A stretch of DNA of 64,000 nt from contig CACDKD010000002.1 in the NCBI GenBank assembly GCA_902553145.1, forward strand, positions 62,001 through 126,000. The letters are read 5' to 3'. The position numbers and the translations under genes are program-made. Origin of the DNA: an uncultured Gammaproteobacteria bacterium (GTDB taxonomy: Bacteria; Pseudomonadota; Gammaproteobacteria; Steroidobacterales; UBA11654). Under the pieces are notes generated by a model. It saw only the letters and a list, made by a program, of their open reading frames with translations. It was not told the origin of the DNA and ran no database searches. Positions 48,432-57,795 of the stretch are shown in pieces. Position 1 is the first letter of the stretch; every line of letters starts with the position of its first letter.

Positions 48432-49025
48432 ATGAATAGTGCGGTTAAAAAATTAATCATTCTCCAATCACTGCTACTTATTGGTTGCAGTTCTCAAAAC
48501 TTAGTTATCGATATATTTATACCGAAACCATTGGTGAAAATGAATGAAAACATCACAGCCAAATTAACCCTTGATGAGCAAATAAAAAACTTTATTTTTT
48601 CGCCAGAAGAATTACAAAAAAGAGAAGCATCTATTGAGATAAATTTTGGAAACACTCAAGAAAAGCTCTTTGAAAACATTTTTTCATCTTTTTTCAAGCT
48701 CAATAACACAGAAACGATCCCTAATCCGGAAACAAAAATAATTCTGATTGATATCAAGCTTGATAAATTTGAATATTTAACACCTCAAGCTGCGGCAAAT
48801 CAAAAATATTCTGTCTGGTTTAAATACAATATCTTTATTAAAGACAGCAATAACCAATTGCTTGATAACTGGGTTGTTACAGGGTATGGGGAACAAGAAA
48901 CAGGTGTCTTTCAGGGCGATGAAGCTTTTAAAAGAGCAATCCGAATTGCTCTCAGAGATACCGGTGCAAACCTGAGTATCAAAACACAAGATGAGATTGA
49001 AAATATTACTAACATGATCGGATAA
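48432..49025 (+). CDS. Putative lipoprotein of unknown function
   Basis: 197 aa with a lipoprotein signal and lipobox Cys19 in LLIGC. The mature part is mixed alpha/beta with a central FKLNN-rich segment and a repeating basic/hydrophobic C-terminal part (DEAFKRAIRIALRDTGANL). I do not recognise the family. It is one base from the next lipoprotein gene, and both precede prc. Confidence 0.8.
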   Translation: MNSAVKKLIILQSLLLIGCSSQNLVIDIFIPKPLVKMNENITAKLTLDEQIKNFIFSPEELQKREASIEINFGNTQEKLFENIFSSFFKLNNTETIPNPETKIILIDIKLDKFEYLTPQAAANQKYSVWFKYNIFIKDSNNQLLDNWVVTGYGEQETGVFQGDEAFKRAIRIALRDTGANLSIKTQDEIENITNMIG

Positions 49026-49026
49026 A

Positions 49027-49680
49027 ATGAAACGTTCTAAAATAAATATTTTATTACTATTGATAATCACTGCAGTTGGTTGTTCAACAACTCGAATTGA
49101 TGAAGAAGTCAATACGGCTTTCACAATTAGTGGGGATGAATCTATCGTGCTTCTTTCGAACAGCTATCATACAGGCAACCAAACTGAATTAGATTTTATG
49201 GATTGTCTGAACAATACAATTTTAAAGAAGCAAGATACATTTGAAATAATACCTACTAGACAGTTCCAAAATCTTTTTTACCCATGGTTTGAACCAAGTA
49301 CCGCTCCTCAGAGCATAGAAGATCTTCCAAAAATATTAGGCAATGAACTTATTAAGGAAAAACTTTCAGTCATGAAAATTAAATACCTTATTAAAATAAC
49401 AGGTGAAACTAAAACCAACGCAAGTTCAGGTGCTCTCTCTTGTGCTGCGGGTCCAGGGGGTGGTGGTTGTTTTGGTTTTGCTTGGTGGGATGATACCTCG
49501 GCCTATAATGCTTCTGTTTGGGATCTATCTCAAGAAACCTCTGTCGGTAACGTCAGCGCCAATGTAACTGGAACGTCTATGATACCTGCCATAATTATAC
49601 CAATCCCTATTTTAGCCAGAACACAATCCAACGCCTGTGATGGACTCTCCGATCAAATAGTCAACTTCTTTTCAGGTTAA
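49027..49680 (+). CDS. Putative lipoprotein of unknown function, Gly-rich insert
   Basis: 217 aa with lipobox Cys19 in TAVGC. The early part (about 35-70) resembles the nucleotide-free TolB-N/CsgG type of alpha/beta fold only by eye. A Gly-rich loop CAAGPGGGGCFGFAWWDD lies near 140, followed by repeated Asn/Ser-rich strands. Cysteines at about 139 and 147 could form a disulfide. It is five bases from prc and is likely co-translated with it. Confidence 0.8.
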   Translation: MKRSKINILLLLIITAVGCSTTRIDEEVNTAFTISGDESIVLLSNSYHTGNQTELDFMDCLNNTILKKQDTFEIIPTRQFQNLFYPWFEPSTAPQSIEDLPKILGNELIKEKLSVMKIKYLIKITGETKTNASSGALSCAAGPGGGGCFGFAWWDDTSAYNASVWDLSQETSVGNVSANVTGTSMIPAIIIPIPILARTQSNACDGLSDQIVNFFSG

Positions 49681-49684
49681 GGTC

Positions 49685-51763
49685 ATGCCTAATATTTTTA
49701 AATCTTTAATTTATGTCTGCGTTTTTACTATTCCGTTCAATATTTATTCGAATCCGAATCAAGACAATGTCCCTAAATTATTAGAATTGAATGCTGAAGA
49801 TGCGTACCTTACTCGCTTAGTCACAGCGATAAGTGAAAGGGCTCATTATGCTCAATCCTCTGTGAATAACGAATCATCAATTAAAATACTCAATGAATAT
49901 ATCGATACATTGGATCGGAATAAAATGTATTTTTCACAATCCGATATCATCTACTTTCAACGATACAAGTATAAACTGGACGATTCATTAAGGGACGGAC
50001 AATTAAGGCCAATATTTGATATCTTTTCGACTTATCGTCTTCGTGTACAACAGAGACTTGATCACTCATTAGAAGTAATTGATGAAATTAATGATTTTGA
50101 ATCGAATGATCAATATCGTTTTCGAAATCCCAAAGATAAGTGGAAGTATGATGAGAGCGTAATTAATAAGGAATGGACAAAGAAAACAACCAATGACTTA
50201 CTTTCACTCGTTATTGCTGGACAAGAGCTGGAAATAGCAAAAGAGACATTAAGAAAGAGATATCTCCGTTATATAAAGAGAATCAATGAGTATGACGAGC
50301 AAGACGTTCTAAATATTTTTTTGAATGCCTATATGAATCATTTGGATCCTCACTCGAGTTACCTTAACCCATCAGAAGCAGAAGAATATGAAATACAAAC
50401 CAGTCTTTCATATCAGGGCATTGGTGCAAGACTTCAGACCAATGATGATTTTATCCAAATTGTTGATTTAATACCCGGTGGTCCAGCATTTAAGGATGGA
50501 ACGATCAAACCACTCGATAAAATCATCGGTGTTTATGATGATGATCAGATCATTGATGTAATTGGATGGGATGTCAATGAAGTCGTTAAACTCATAAGAG
50601 GGCCAAAAGGATCGGTTGTCACTTTGAAAATGCTGCCTTCTTCTCAAGAGGGTGACGCTATCCCTTACGAAATTGCTTTAACCAGAGATGAAATATCTCT
50701 TGAAGAACAGGCAGCTTCAAGTTTCATTAAAACAATCACTGACGAAGACATTCAATATCAAATAGGTGTAATTAAAGTTCCAGGTTTCTATCAAGACTAT
50801 TCTGCTCGTCGGCGAGGTGATAAGGACTTCAAGAGTACAACTTCTGATGTCAGAAGAATTGTTGATGAGTTTAAGGATATTGGGATCGATGGTCTTGTGA
50901 TAGATCTCAGAGGCAATTCTGGTGGCTTACTCGACGAAGCAACAGGGCTTACGGGATTATTTATTGATGAAGGCCCTATTGTCCAACTCAAAGACATGGA
51001 TGATAATATTGAGATCATTGATGATCCGATTCCTGGCTCAATATATGATGGCCCAATATCTGTCGTTATCGATCGATTCAGTGCTTCAGCCTCTGAAATA
51101 TTTGCAGCAGCTATCCAAGACTATTCAAGAGGTCTTGTAATTGGTCAAAAGTCCTTTGGGAAGGGTTCGGTTCAGAACCTCTATCCTCTAGATCGATATT
51201 CAAGATATAAATCTGAAAAAGGTTTTGGTCAGCTTACACTCACAATTGCAAAGTATTACAGGGTAAATGGTTCAGGAACACAAAATAAAGGCGTAATTCC
51301 CGATATCATATTGCCCTCTTTTATTGATGAGACCCTTGTTGGCGAGGAAAATAAAGACAACACATTGCCATGGGACCAAATAGTTCCTCTCAATTATTCA
51401 AAAGATTCTGAACTTGATAATTCTAAAAATATAATCACTAATAATCACGAAATAAGAGAGAAAAATAATCCTGCTATTCAATACATGAATGAAGAAATAG
51501 ATTTCTTTGAGAAAGAAGGCAGTATCGACATCATTAGTTTGAATTATGAAAAGAGACTTAAAAGAAGAGATTCCAAACGAGATGAAGTTGAAACAAGACG
51601 AAATAATAAACTCGAAGAATTGGGCTATAGTAGTGATTACGACTTCGAGGACTTTGGCAATGAAACAATATTAAATGAAGTCTATTCAGTTATGGTCGAT
51701 ATGATTTTGCAAAAAAATCACAGAGCGTCATCAGCATCCAATAATCTTCAAGATAGCTCTTAA
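49685..51763 (+). CDS. prc: Tail-specific periplasmic protease Prc (Tsp)
   Basis: S41-family protease that degrades periplasmic proteins with particular C-terminal tails and controls peptidoglycan hydrolases. The 692-aa protein has a signal peptide (about 1-22), a long N-terminal domain, a PDZ domain (about 238-330), and the catalytic Ser468 and Lys493 within DRFSASASEIFAAAIQDYS and GQKSFGKGS. The spacing of 25 residues matches E. coli. Two lipoprotein genes lie directly upstream. E. coli Prc uses the lipoprotein NlpI as adaptor, so the neighbours could be functional partners. Confidence 0.96.
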   Translation: MPNIFKSLIYVCVFTIPFNIYSNPNQDNVPKLLELNAEDAYLTRLVTAISERAHYAQSSVNNESSIKILNEYIDTLDRNKMYFSQSDIIYFQRYKYKLDDSLRDGQLRPIFDIFSTYRLRVQQRLDHSLEVIDEINDFESNDQYRFRNPKDKWKYDESVINKEWTKKTTNDLLSLVIAGQELEIAKETLRKRYLRYIKRINEYDEQDVLNIFLNAYMNHLDPHSSYLNPSEAEEYEIQTSLSYQGIGARLQTNDDFIQIVDLIPGGPAFKDGTIKPLDKIIGVYDDDQIIDVIGWDVNEVVKLIRGPKGSVVTLKMLPSSQEGDAIPYEIALTRDEISLEEQAASSFIKTITDEDIQYQIGVIKVPGFYQDYSARRRGDKDFKSTTSDVRRIVDEFKDIGIDGLVIDLRGNSGGLLDEATGLTGLFIDEGPIVQLKDMDDNIEIIDDPIPGSIYDGPISVVIDRFSASASEIFAAAIQDYSRGLVIGQKSFGKGSVQNLYPLDRYSRYKSEKGFGQLTLTIAKYYRVNGSGTQNKGVIPDIILPSFIDETLVGEENKDNTLPWDQIVPLNYSKDSELDNSKNIITNNHEIREKNNPAIQYMNEEIDFFEKEGSIDIISLNYEKRLKRRDSKRDEVETRRNNKLEELGYSSDYDFEDFGNETILNEVYSVMVDMILQKNHRASSASNNLQDSS

Positions 51764-51775
51764 AAATCAATTGGC

Positions 51776-53152
51776 CTATTTTGGCCAGCTTTGATGGTGA
51801 ATATCGATGAAAAATTTATGTTCATGAGTAATTGCTTTGTGTTCATGATCGTGTGAATGCTCGTCTTCTGTTTCAGAATGTTCATGGATATGATGCTCAT
51901 CGTCATGTGTATGTGTGTGTTCATGAACTAAAGTTTCATGCGTATGAAGCATCCCGTTTGAGTTTTCTTCTTTTGGCCAGAATAATAAACTGAATAATAA
52001 ACAAACCAAAACTATCATCGCGAATAAGCTTGCAGTAAAACTAAAGCCGAAGGTAAACACCAATTCCCCTGCAAGCAAATATCCAAAAAACCAGGACAAA
52101 TGTGATAAAGAAAATTGGGCTGTAAAATACGCTGTTCTGTCAGACGGGCTGGAAGACATATTTACAATTTTTCCTGATGGAACTTGTGAGAGCGATAAAC
52201 CAACTCCAGTTATGAACCATGTGATGAGTGCAAATAAATAAATTGGCTCGTAGGACATAAAGAATAATGAGACTGACAGTATCAAAATACCGATTTGCGT
52301 GATGTATTTATCTGTTATCTTTTCACTAAGATATGGATAAATAAAGGCAATAAGCATTGAGCCTAAACCCGATGCACCGATAAATATAGCCACAGTTGTA
52401 TCTGATAAATAGAGATAGTCTTTTACGTATATGACAGTATTTACAATAATCATTGAACTTGCCAAGGCAATGCCAAAGTACAATAAAAAAAGAGCCCTAA
52501 GCCTTGGGGTTTTCATATAAGAAATAATACCAAAAGACATTTCACCGATGATGCTACCTGCCCTTTCAATTGCTTTATCTTTGGGTAAAAGTGTAACCAA
52601 TATGATTAATGCTGAAATCATGAATGCAGCTGAATTGATAACAAATAGCCCCGTATAGCTGAAAAACAATAATGCAATTGCTGCTAATGTAGGACTGAGT
52701 ATGTTTTCTAAATCATATGCAATTCTTGAATATGCAAGTGCTTTTCCATATTGTTTTTCGTCAGTCAGAATGTCAGGAATTAGAGCTTGAAATACAGGCT
52801 TAAACCCAGCGGAAAAGAGATTTAAGACAAATATTAAAACATAGATGTGCCATATCTCATTGATGAATGGAATCGTTAGAACAACAATAGCTCTTAATAT
52901 GTCCATTAGTATTAAAAAGAATTTTCTAGGGATTCGATGCACAAACCCACCAATAATTGGAGCAAATACAACATAAGCAATCATTTTTATGGCAAGAGCT
53001 ATGCCCAATACCCTTCCCGCCTCATTTAGAGCGAAATCGTAAGCGAGTAAAGCGAGTGCGATGGTTGATAAGCCAGTTCCGACAAGCGCAATGATTTGAG
53101 CGAGAAACAATTGCAGAAAACTTTTGTTCTCAAAAGGTGAGGCGGTACTCAT
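51776..53152 (-). CDS. MFS transporter with C-terminal histidine-rich tail (NreB-like)
   Basis: 458 aa with about 12 membrane helices (1-395) and a cytoplasmic-type tail, residues 400-458, that has 18 His and many Asp and Glu. That architecture is known from NreB, an MFS nickel exporter with a His-rich end, so metal export is the best inference. Substrate is not proven. It is convergent with prc, and the short hairpin in the gap is weak. A 1-bp gap separates it from the unknown gene upstream. Confidence 0.8.
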   Translation of the reverse strand: MSTASPFENKSFLQLFLAQIIALVGTGLSTIALALLAYDFALNEAGRVLGIALAIKMIAYVVFAPIIGGFVHRIPRKFFLILMDILRAIVVLTIPFINEIWHIYVLIFVLNLFSAGFKPVFQALIPDILTDEKQYGKALAYSRIAYDLENILSPTLAAIALLFFSYTGLFVINSAAFMISALIILVTLLPKDKAIERAGSIIGEMSFGIISYMKTPRLRALFLLYFGIALASSMIIVNTVIYVKDYLYLSDTTVAIFIGASGLGSMLIAFIYPYLSEKITDKYITQIGILILSVSLFFMSYEPIYLFALITWFITGVGLSLSQVPSGKIVNMSSSPSDRTAYFTAQFSLSHLSWFFGYLLAGELVFTFGFSFTASLFAMIVLVCLLFSLLFWPKEENSNGMLHTHETLVHEHTHTHDDEHHIHEHSETEDEHSHDHEHKAITHEHKFFIDIHHQSWPK

Positions 53153-53153
53153 C

Positions 53154-53666
53154 TTATGAAAGTTTATAATTTGCAGAGATCAATTCTTTCAACCAATGAT
53201 TGAATATCGTTGATAAGATTATTTTTTGTTCAATGCCTGACTTTTTGAGCAAGTTTTTTGATATCCCAGATTCTAATTTCTTGCTTACTGATTCATCCGA
53301 AAGGTCATAGATTTCGATCAACTTTGCATCCATGTATATTTTTGTACGAAAAGTGTAAGGCCTGAAGTGGACATTTCCACTGCTGCTCAATGGGTCGATA
53401 CACATATAAGCATGCTTTGTATATTTTGATAGATTCTCGATGCACACCTCAATAGAAGGCATGCTTGAGTTAGTTAGTCTGTATGTTTTAACGCTGTATT
53501 TACCTACTTCTGCAGGCTCATCAACACAAACTATTGAATCAAGAATAAGTGTCTTAAAAAGGATGAAATTCTGCTCAGTGAGATCATCGTTGAGTTTAGA
53601 AAGCTTCGCAATATCTTGATTGGATATCAGCTTAGGGTTTTCTTCAGATTTTAAGTAGTCTTTCAC
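53154..53666 (-). CDS. Hypothetical protein
   Basis: 170 aa, cytosolic by appearance, with no signal or membrane helix. It has several cysteines (in SIVCVDEP, EVCIENL, AYMCIDP) and an alternation of strands between residues 50 and 125 with helices at either end. I do not recognise a family. It starts 1 bp upstream of the His-tailed MFS gene, so the two probably form one transcript, which could point to a metal-related role; nothing in the sequence confirms this. Confidence 0.7.
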   Translation of the reverse strand: MKDYLKSEENPKLISNQDIAKLSKLNDDLTEQNFILFKTLILDSIVCVDEPAEVGKYSVKTYRLTNSSMPSIEVCIENLSKYTKHAYMCIDPLSSSGNVHFRPYTFRTKIYMDAKLIEIYDLSDESVSKKLESGISKNLLKKSGIEQKIILSTIFNHWLKELISANYKLS

Positions 53667-53736
53667 CTGTAAGCCATTATAGTAAAGTTAAATCATAATA
53701 TAATCATTCTGTAAATGATAAAAGGAGGATAGTGAT

Positions 53737-54111
53737 ATGACAATTGGATATATGTGTTTATTGATTTGTATGCTTTTACCAATTTTTTGGGCCGGAGTAT
53801 CAAAATATGGGTGTGGTGATATTAAGTATGATAATGAATCGCCAAGAGATCATCTATTATCGCTATCGGGAAAAGCAAAGAATGCCTACAATGCTGAGCA
53901 GAACTGTTATGAGACATTTCCTGCGTTTGCAGCTGCCGTAATCATTGCACACCAAATAGGCAATGATCAGTTCATGATTAATATGCTTTGCCTGGTCTTT
54001 TTGCTAACGAGGATACTACATGGCTATTTTTATATTACAAACAAAGGCTCATTGAGAAGCATTGTTTTTGTGCTAGGTCTGATTACAAATATTTGGTTAT
54101 TCTTTGTTTAA
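53737..54111 (+). CDS. MAPEG family membrane protein
   Basis: 124 aa with four predicted membrane helices. The MAPEG feature is the NAYNAEQNCYETFPAFAAAVIIAH segment near 45-68, with conserved Asn and Glu. Family members bind glutathione or act on lipophilic substrates; bacterial roles are mostly undefined. A clear AAAGGAGG ribosome site lies 8 nt before the ATG. Its stop overlaps the end of orn by 4 nt. Confidence 0.85.
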   Translation: MTIGYMCLLICMLLPIFWAGVSKYGCGDIKYDNESPRDHLLSLSGKAKNAYNAEQNCYETFPAFAAAVIIAHQIGNDQFMINMLCLVFLLTRILHGYFYITNKGSLRSIVFVLGLITNIWLFFV

Positions 54112-54662
54112 TCATTTTCTATCTTAAGAAAATGATTCCGATAGTGTCTCAACTCGTATATTGAATCATAAATGTCGTCTCGGGCCATGTGGTTTGAGTT
54201 TTTAACATACGATCTTGATATGTCAGGTGCCCAGAGCTGAGCTGTAATCTTGATCGATGTGACATCCAAGTTGCGATACTGGAAGTGATCTTCGAGATCA
54301 GGCATGAGTCTTGCCAAGAATCTTCTATCTTGGCAAATGCTGTTGCCGCACAACGGTGCTTCTTTCTTATTTGTTAGTTTTTGCAAAAATTCTAATGTCT
54401 GATTCTCAGCGTCCATAATTGATAAGTTGGAGTTTCTGACTCTGTCTAATAACCCAGATCTTGAGTGAGTTCTCTTATTCCAATCGTCCATCTTATCAAG
54501 CCGTTCATCATCATGATAAATGGCCAAATTAGGTCCTTCTGCAACAATTTCTAGATCTGCATCAGTAACAACTGTTGCAATTTCCAAAATAGAGTCATTG
54601 AAGGTATCGAGACCTGTCATTTCAAGGTCTATCCAAATAAGACGTTTTGAAGAATTTGACAT
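54108..54662 (-). CDS. orn: Oligoribonuclease
   Basis: 3'-5' exonuclease that clears 2-5 nt RNAs and linear dinucleotides such as pGpG. I chose the ATG at 54662 (184 aa, MSNSSKRLIWIDLEMTGLD), since the longer frame to 54737 adds an unrelated extension. The DEDDh residues lie in IDLEMTGLD, DAENQTLEFL, CQDRRFLARLMPDLEDHF and HMARDDIYDSIYELRHYR. Standing beside rsgA is usual in gammaproteobacteria. Confidence 0.95.
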   Translation of the reverse strand: MSNSSKRLIWIDLEMTGLDTFNDSILEIATVVTDADLEIVAEGPNLAIYHDDERLDKMDDWNKRTHSRSGLLDRVRNSNLSIMDAENQTLEFLQKLTNKKEAPLCGNSICQDRRFLARLMPDLEDHFQYRNLDVTSIKITAQLWAPDISRSYVKNSNHMARDDIYDSIYELRHYRNHFLKIEND

Positions 54663-54712
54663 AGAGTCAGATTTTATCAAACTTATAGAATCAAATAGAG
54701 AAAACTTAATTA

Positions 54713-55591
54713 ATGACCGATACAAATAATATATCAATCGTAACAGAGCTTTATGGAAACAGAGGTTTATGCTGGAATGCCATTGATGGCTTTCAGTCTT
54801 TTATTTTAATTCAAAAGCAAACGGATATAGTTATTGGAGACAGGGTGATTTGCAATGAATTGGTTTCGGATGAGTGCACGATTGAAAAGATAGTAGTCAA
54901 GGACAACTCCCTTAAAAAAATGAGTGCTAATGGCAGAGTTCAAAATATTGCAAATAATGTAACGAATGCAATTATGGTCTTATCATCTCAACCAAAACCA
55001 AATTTTTATTTGCTTGATAAGCTAATACTGATCGCTGAGTTGAATGCATGCAAAATAAATATTGTCATCAATAAATGCGATTTAGACCATGCATCACTGA
55101 AAGATTCGCTTAATTACTATGAGCTCTTGGGTTATCCCGTAACAATTGTTTCCGCAAAGAACAATATTAATAAAGACAATCTTTTAAGCATTTTGAAGGG
55201 TGAATCTTCATTACTCCTAGGTCAATCTGGTGTTGGAAAATCAACTTTGATAAATTGGCTGCTTCAAGAAGAAACCATAAAAACCAATATGCTTTCCCAA
55301 AAGAACCAGCGAGGCAGACATACCACCACTACCACAAAGCTTCATATAATGAATAACGATACCTATCTTTTTGATACACCAGGTATGGAGAATCCTTATC
55401 CAAATATTTCTGATAAGCACCAGATTCAAGAGGGTTTCAGGGAGATGGTATCCAATAGAAATGAATGCAAATACAGAGACTGTTTGCATATTAACGAACC
55501 AAGATGCTCTGTAAAAGACTCGATGCTATCGAATGAGTCCTCAGAAAGGCGTCACAGTCATTACGTCAAAATATTTGAAACTATCTCTTAG
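54713..55591 (+). CDS. rsgA: Ribosome small subunit-dependent GTPase RsgA
   Basis: Circularly permuted GTPase that checks late 30S maturation. The 292-aa protein has an OB fold first, then the permuted G domain with NKCD (G4) near 120, Walker A GQSGVGKST at 170-178, DTPG (G3) near 224, and a zinc-binding C-terminus with Cys252, Cys257, His259 and Cys265. It is divergent from orn with 50 bp between. Confidence 0.96.
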   Translation: MTDTNNISIVTELYGNRGLCWNAIDGFQSFILIQKQTDIVIGDRVICNELVSDECTIEKIVVKDNSLKKMSANGRVQNIANNVTNAIMVLSSQPKPNFYLLDKLILIAELNACKINIVINKCDLDHASLKDSLNYYELLGYPVTIVSAKNNINKDNLLSILKGESSLLLGQSGVGKSTLINWLLQEETIKTNMLSQKNQRGRHTTTTTKLHIMNNDTYLFDTPGMENPYPNISDKHQIQEGFREMVSNRNECKYRDCLHINEPRCSVKDSMLSNESSERRHSHYVKIFETIS

Positions 55592-56189
55592 AGACTATCG
55601 ATCGGTTATTCAACGCCTGTGTCAATGTACTTGAGTCAACATATTCAAGTTCACCTCCCATGGGAACGCCGTAAGCAATTCTAGAGGCCTCTATATCAGT
55701 CCCTTCAATCAGATTAAGAATATATGATGCAGTTGCTTCTCCTTCGATTGTTGAACTATTTGCTAAGATGATTTCTTTAATCGAACCATTGTTTAGAATT
55801 GCCTCAAGTTTATTGAGTTTCAGCTGATCTGGCCCAATTCCATCCAATGGAGAAAGCTTTCCCATTAGAACAAAGTATTTGCCATTAAAAGACAGTGAAT
55901 TTTCAATTGCTATCATATCTGCAGGCGATTCAATTACACACAGTATTGCCGAGTCTCTTTTTGGGTCGCTGCATATTTGGCACAATTCAGAATCTGTATA
56001 CATTCTACAATTTGAACACTCATTGATATTTTCTAAGGCATTTTTTATTGCATCTGAGAGAAACAAGGCTTTTTCCTGATTGTGTTGAATCAGGTTAAAT
56101 ACAATTCTTTGAGCGCTTTTGACGCCAATACCAGGCAGGCCCTTAAAAGCGTTGATGAGGTCTTGAAGAATGGGGCTAAAATGTTTCAT
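55581..56189 (-). CDS. recR: Recombination mediator RecR
   Basis: Loads RecA with RecO during gap repair. The 202-aa protein has a helix-hairpin-helix near 17-35, a four-Cys zinc site CSNC/CQIC at about 57-75, and a Toprim domain (CVIESPADMIAIE onward). It overlaps the dnaX stop by 4 nt, with the nucleoid protein gene ybaB that usually lies between them missing. Its end overlaps the convergent rsgA by 11 bp. Confidence 0.95.
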   Translation of the reverse strand: MKHFSPILQDLINAFKGLPGIGVKSAQRIVFNLIQHNQEKALFLSDAIKNALENINECSNCRMYTDSELCQICSDPKRDSAILCVIESPADMIAIENSLSFNGKYFVLMGKLSPLDGIGPDQLKLNKLEAILNNGSIKEIILANSSTIEGEATASYILNLIEGTDIEASRIAYGVPMGGELEYVDSSTLTQALNNRSIVSKR

Positions 56190-57724
56190 TTTGTTTCTTC
56201 GATTGTAGCATCGAAAAGGTCTACGTATTCTTGAACCACAGGATCGGAGCTAGCTCTAGATTCATTCATAATGATTTGTTCTTCATTTTTAGTCTTCACT
56301 TCGCCTGCCAATGTATTTCCATTTTCTTTTTCAATATGAATGAGAACTTTCTCAAAGCCATCGTAGTGTTTGATCAGATATGAATTTAAACCATCTACAG
56401 CACGATCAATCATTTGATGTTCATTCTGACTATGAATTTTTAGATAAAGAACGTCGTTATCAATTTGATCGAAGAAACAATTGGCAGCAAGCTGTTTGAC
56501 TGCGCCTGAGATATTCATTTTTGCGACTTCCTTGGTCCAATTATTTGATGAGATGGTATATCTATCTGACTTTCCATTGCTTAGTGGTTCAGATTTTTTA
56601 ATTTTTTTTTGTGCCGAAACAGATTGTTTTTTTGAATCGTTTAATGAATCAGACAATTGGAATGCAAACATCCTCAGAATAGCCATGGTAAAACCCTCTC
56701 TACTGCTTGGGGCCATGGATAGATCTCTTTTAGAGTTAATGGCAATCTGATAGATCAGTTGAATAATCTCGGGCTCATGATTTTTTGATAATTCAACCAC
56801 TTCAGACTGAGCATCAACTTTTGAAGCATCCAATACCTGAAGATAAGCAATTTCTTGAACAATGCTTGCGATGCCATCAAGAACATCGTTGTAATTTGGA
56901 TATTTAGAATCTAATTGCTCTAGTTGTTCATTTAGAGTTTCAGAGTCCTGATTGAGAATACATTGGACAATTGAAAGAGCGTATTTATTATCGATTAATC
57001 CAAGCATATCGATAACATTATCTTCAGAAAGCTTATAGTCCTCATAGGCAAGCGCTTGGTCCAATAAGCTCAAAGCATCCCTCATGCTTCCGTCTGCAGA
57101 TTTACTGATAATCGAAAGTGCGAGATCCTCATATTCAATTTTTTCAGCATCGAGTATCTCTTTCATTCTAAGCTTTATTTCATCTTCTGATATCCGCTTT
57201 AGATTGAACTGAAGACAACGAGATAAGACTGTTATTGGAAGTTTTTCCGGCTCTGTTGTTGCCAGCAAGAATTTCATATGCTCAGGCGGTTCCTCAAGAG
57301 TTTTTAAAAGAGCATTGAATCCCGGTCCAGTGATCTGGTGAGCTTCGTCAATCAAGTAAACTTTGTATTTCCCTTGTGTAGGTGTGTATTGTGAATTTTG
57401 AGTTAGTTCTTTAATATCGTCTATGCCTCGTTGAGATGCTGCATCAATTTCAATCAAATCCATGAAATTTCCTTCATCAATTGATATGCAGTTTGCACAT
57501 TTACCGCAGGGCTCAGGAGAAACCCCTTCAAGACAATTTAGTGCTTTGGCAAACAACCTAGCAATCGTTGTTTTTCCTACGCCTCTGGTTCCTGAGAAGA
57601 GAAGCGCATGATGAACTTTGTTTTGCTTAAGGGAGTTTTGAATCGCCCTCACAACATGATCCTGACCCGAGACTTCAGAGAAGTTTTTGGGGCGATATTT
57701 TCTTGCAAGTACTAAATAACTCAT
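56186..57724 (-). CDS. dnaX: DNA polymerase III subunits gamma and tau
   Basis: Clamp-loader ATPase. The 512-aa tau has Walker A GTRGVGKTT at 45-53, a zinc motif CLEGVSPEPCGKCANC near 65-80, the VYLIDEAHQIT Walker B near 125 and the SRC motif (VLSRCLQ) near 170. Domain III ends near 370. Beyond that lies a charged linker and tau-type C-terminal domain. An A9 run at residues 372-375 could yield a shorter gamma product. Confidence 0.97.
   Translation of the reverse strand: MSYLVLARKYRPKNFSEVSGQDHVVRAIQNSLKQNKVHHALLFSGTRGVGKTTIARLFAKALNCLEGVSPEPCGKCANCISIDEGNFMDLIEIDAASQRGIDDIKELTQNSQYTPTQGKYKVYLIDEAHQITGPGFNALLKTLEEPPEHMKFLLATTEPEKLPITVLSRCLQFNLKRISEDEIKLRMKEILDAEKIEYEDLALSIISKSADGSMRDALSLLDQALAYEDYKLSEDNVIDMLGLIDNKYALSIVQCILNQDSETLNEQLEQLDSKYPNYNDVLDGIASIVQEIAYLQVLDASKVDAQSEVVELSKNHEPEIIQLIYQIAINSKRDLSMAPSSREGFTMAILRMFAFQLSDSLNDSKKQSVSAQKKIKKSEPLSNGKSDRYTISSNNWTKEVAKMNISGAVKQLAANCFFDQIDNDVLYLKIHSQNEHQMIDRAVDGLNSYLIKHYDGFEKVLIHIEKENGNTLAGEVKTKNEEQIIMNESRASSDPVVQEYVDLFDATIEETK
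56602..56611 (-). promoter_or_regulatory. Candidate slippage/frameshift site in dnaX
   Basis: The coding strand reads CAA AAA AAA ATT A, nine consecutive A in codons 372-375, just where domain III ends. A -1 shift, or a transcript with one extra A, gives Asn then TAA at once. Thermus makes gamma by slippage at an A9 run and E. coli by a -1 shift at A AAA AAG; neither is shown here. Confidence 0.5.
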
Positions 57725-57795
57725 CGTCTACGAAATTTAACAACACAGTGGATTAAGATATATTACAATCTTCTCAATTAGAAGTAACCATAGAA

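Noticed and set aside
51772-51787. TGGCC/GGCCA hairpin in the prc-MFS convergent gap
   Set aside because: The stem is only 5 bp and its T-tract is broken; a weak minus-strand terminator cannot be excluded.
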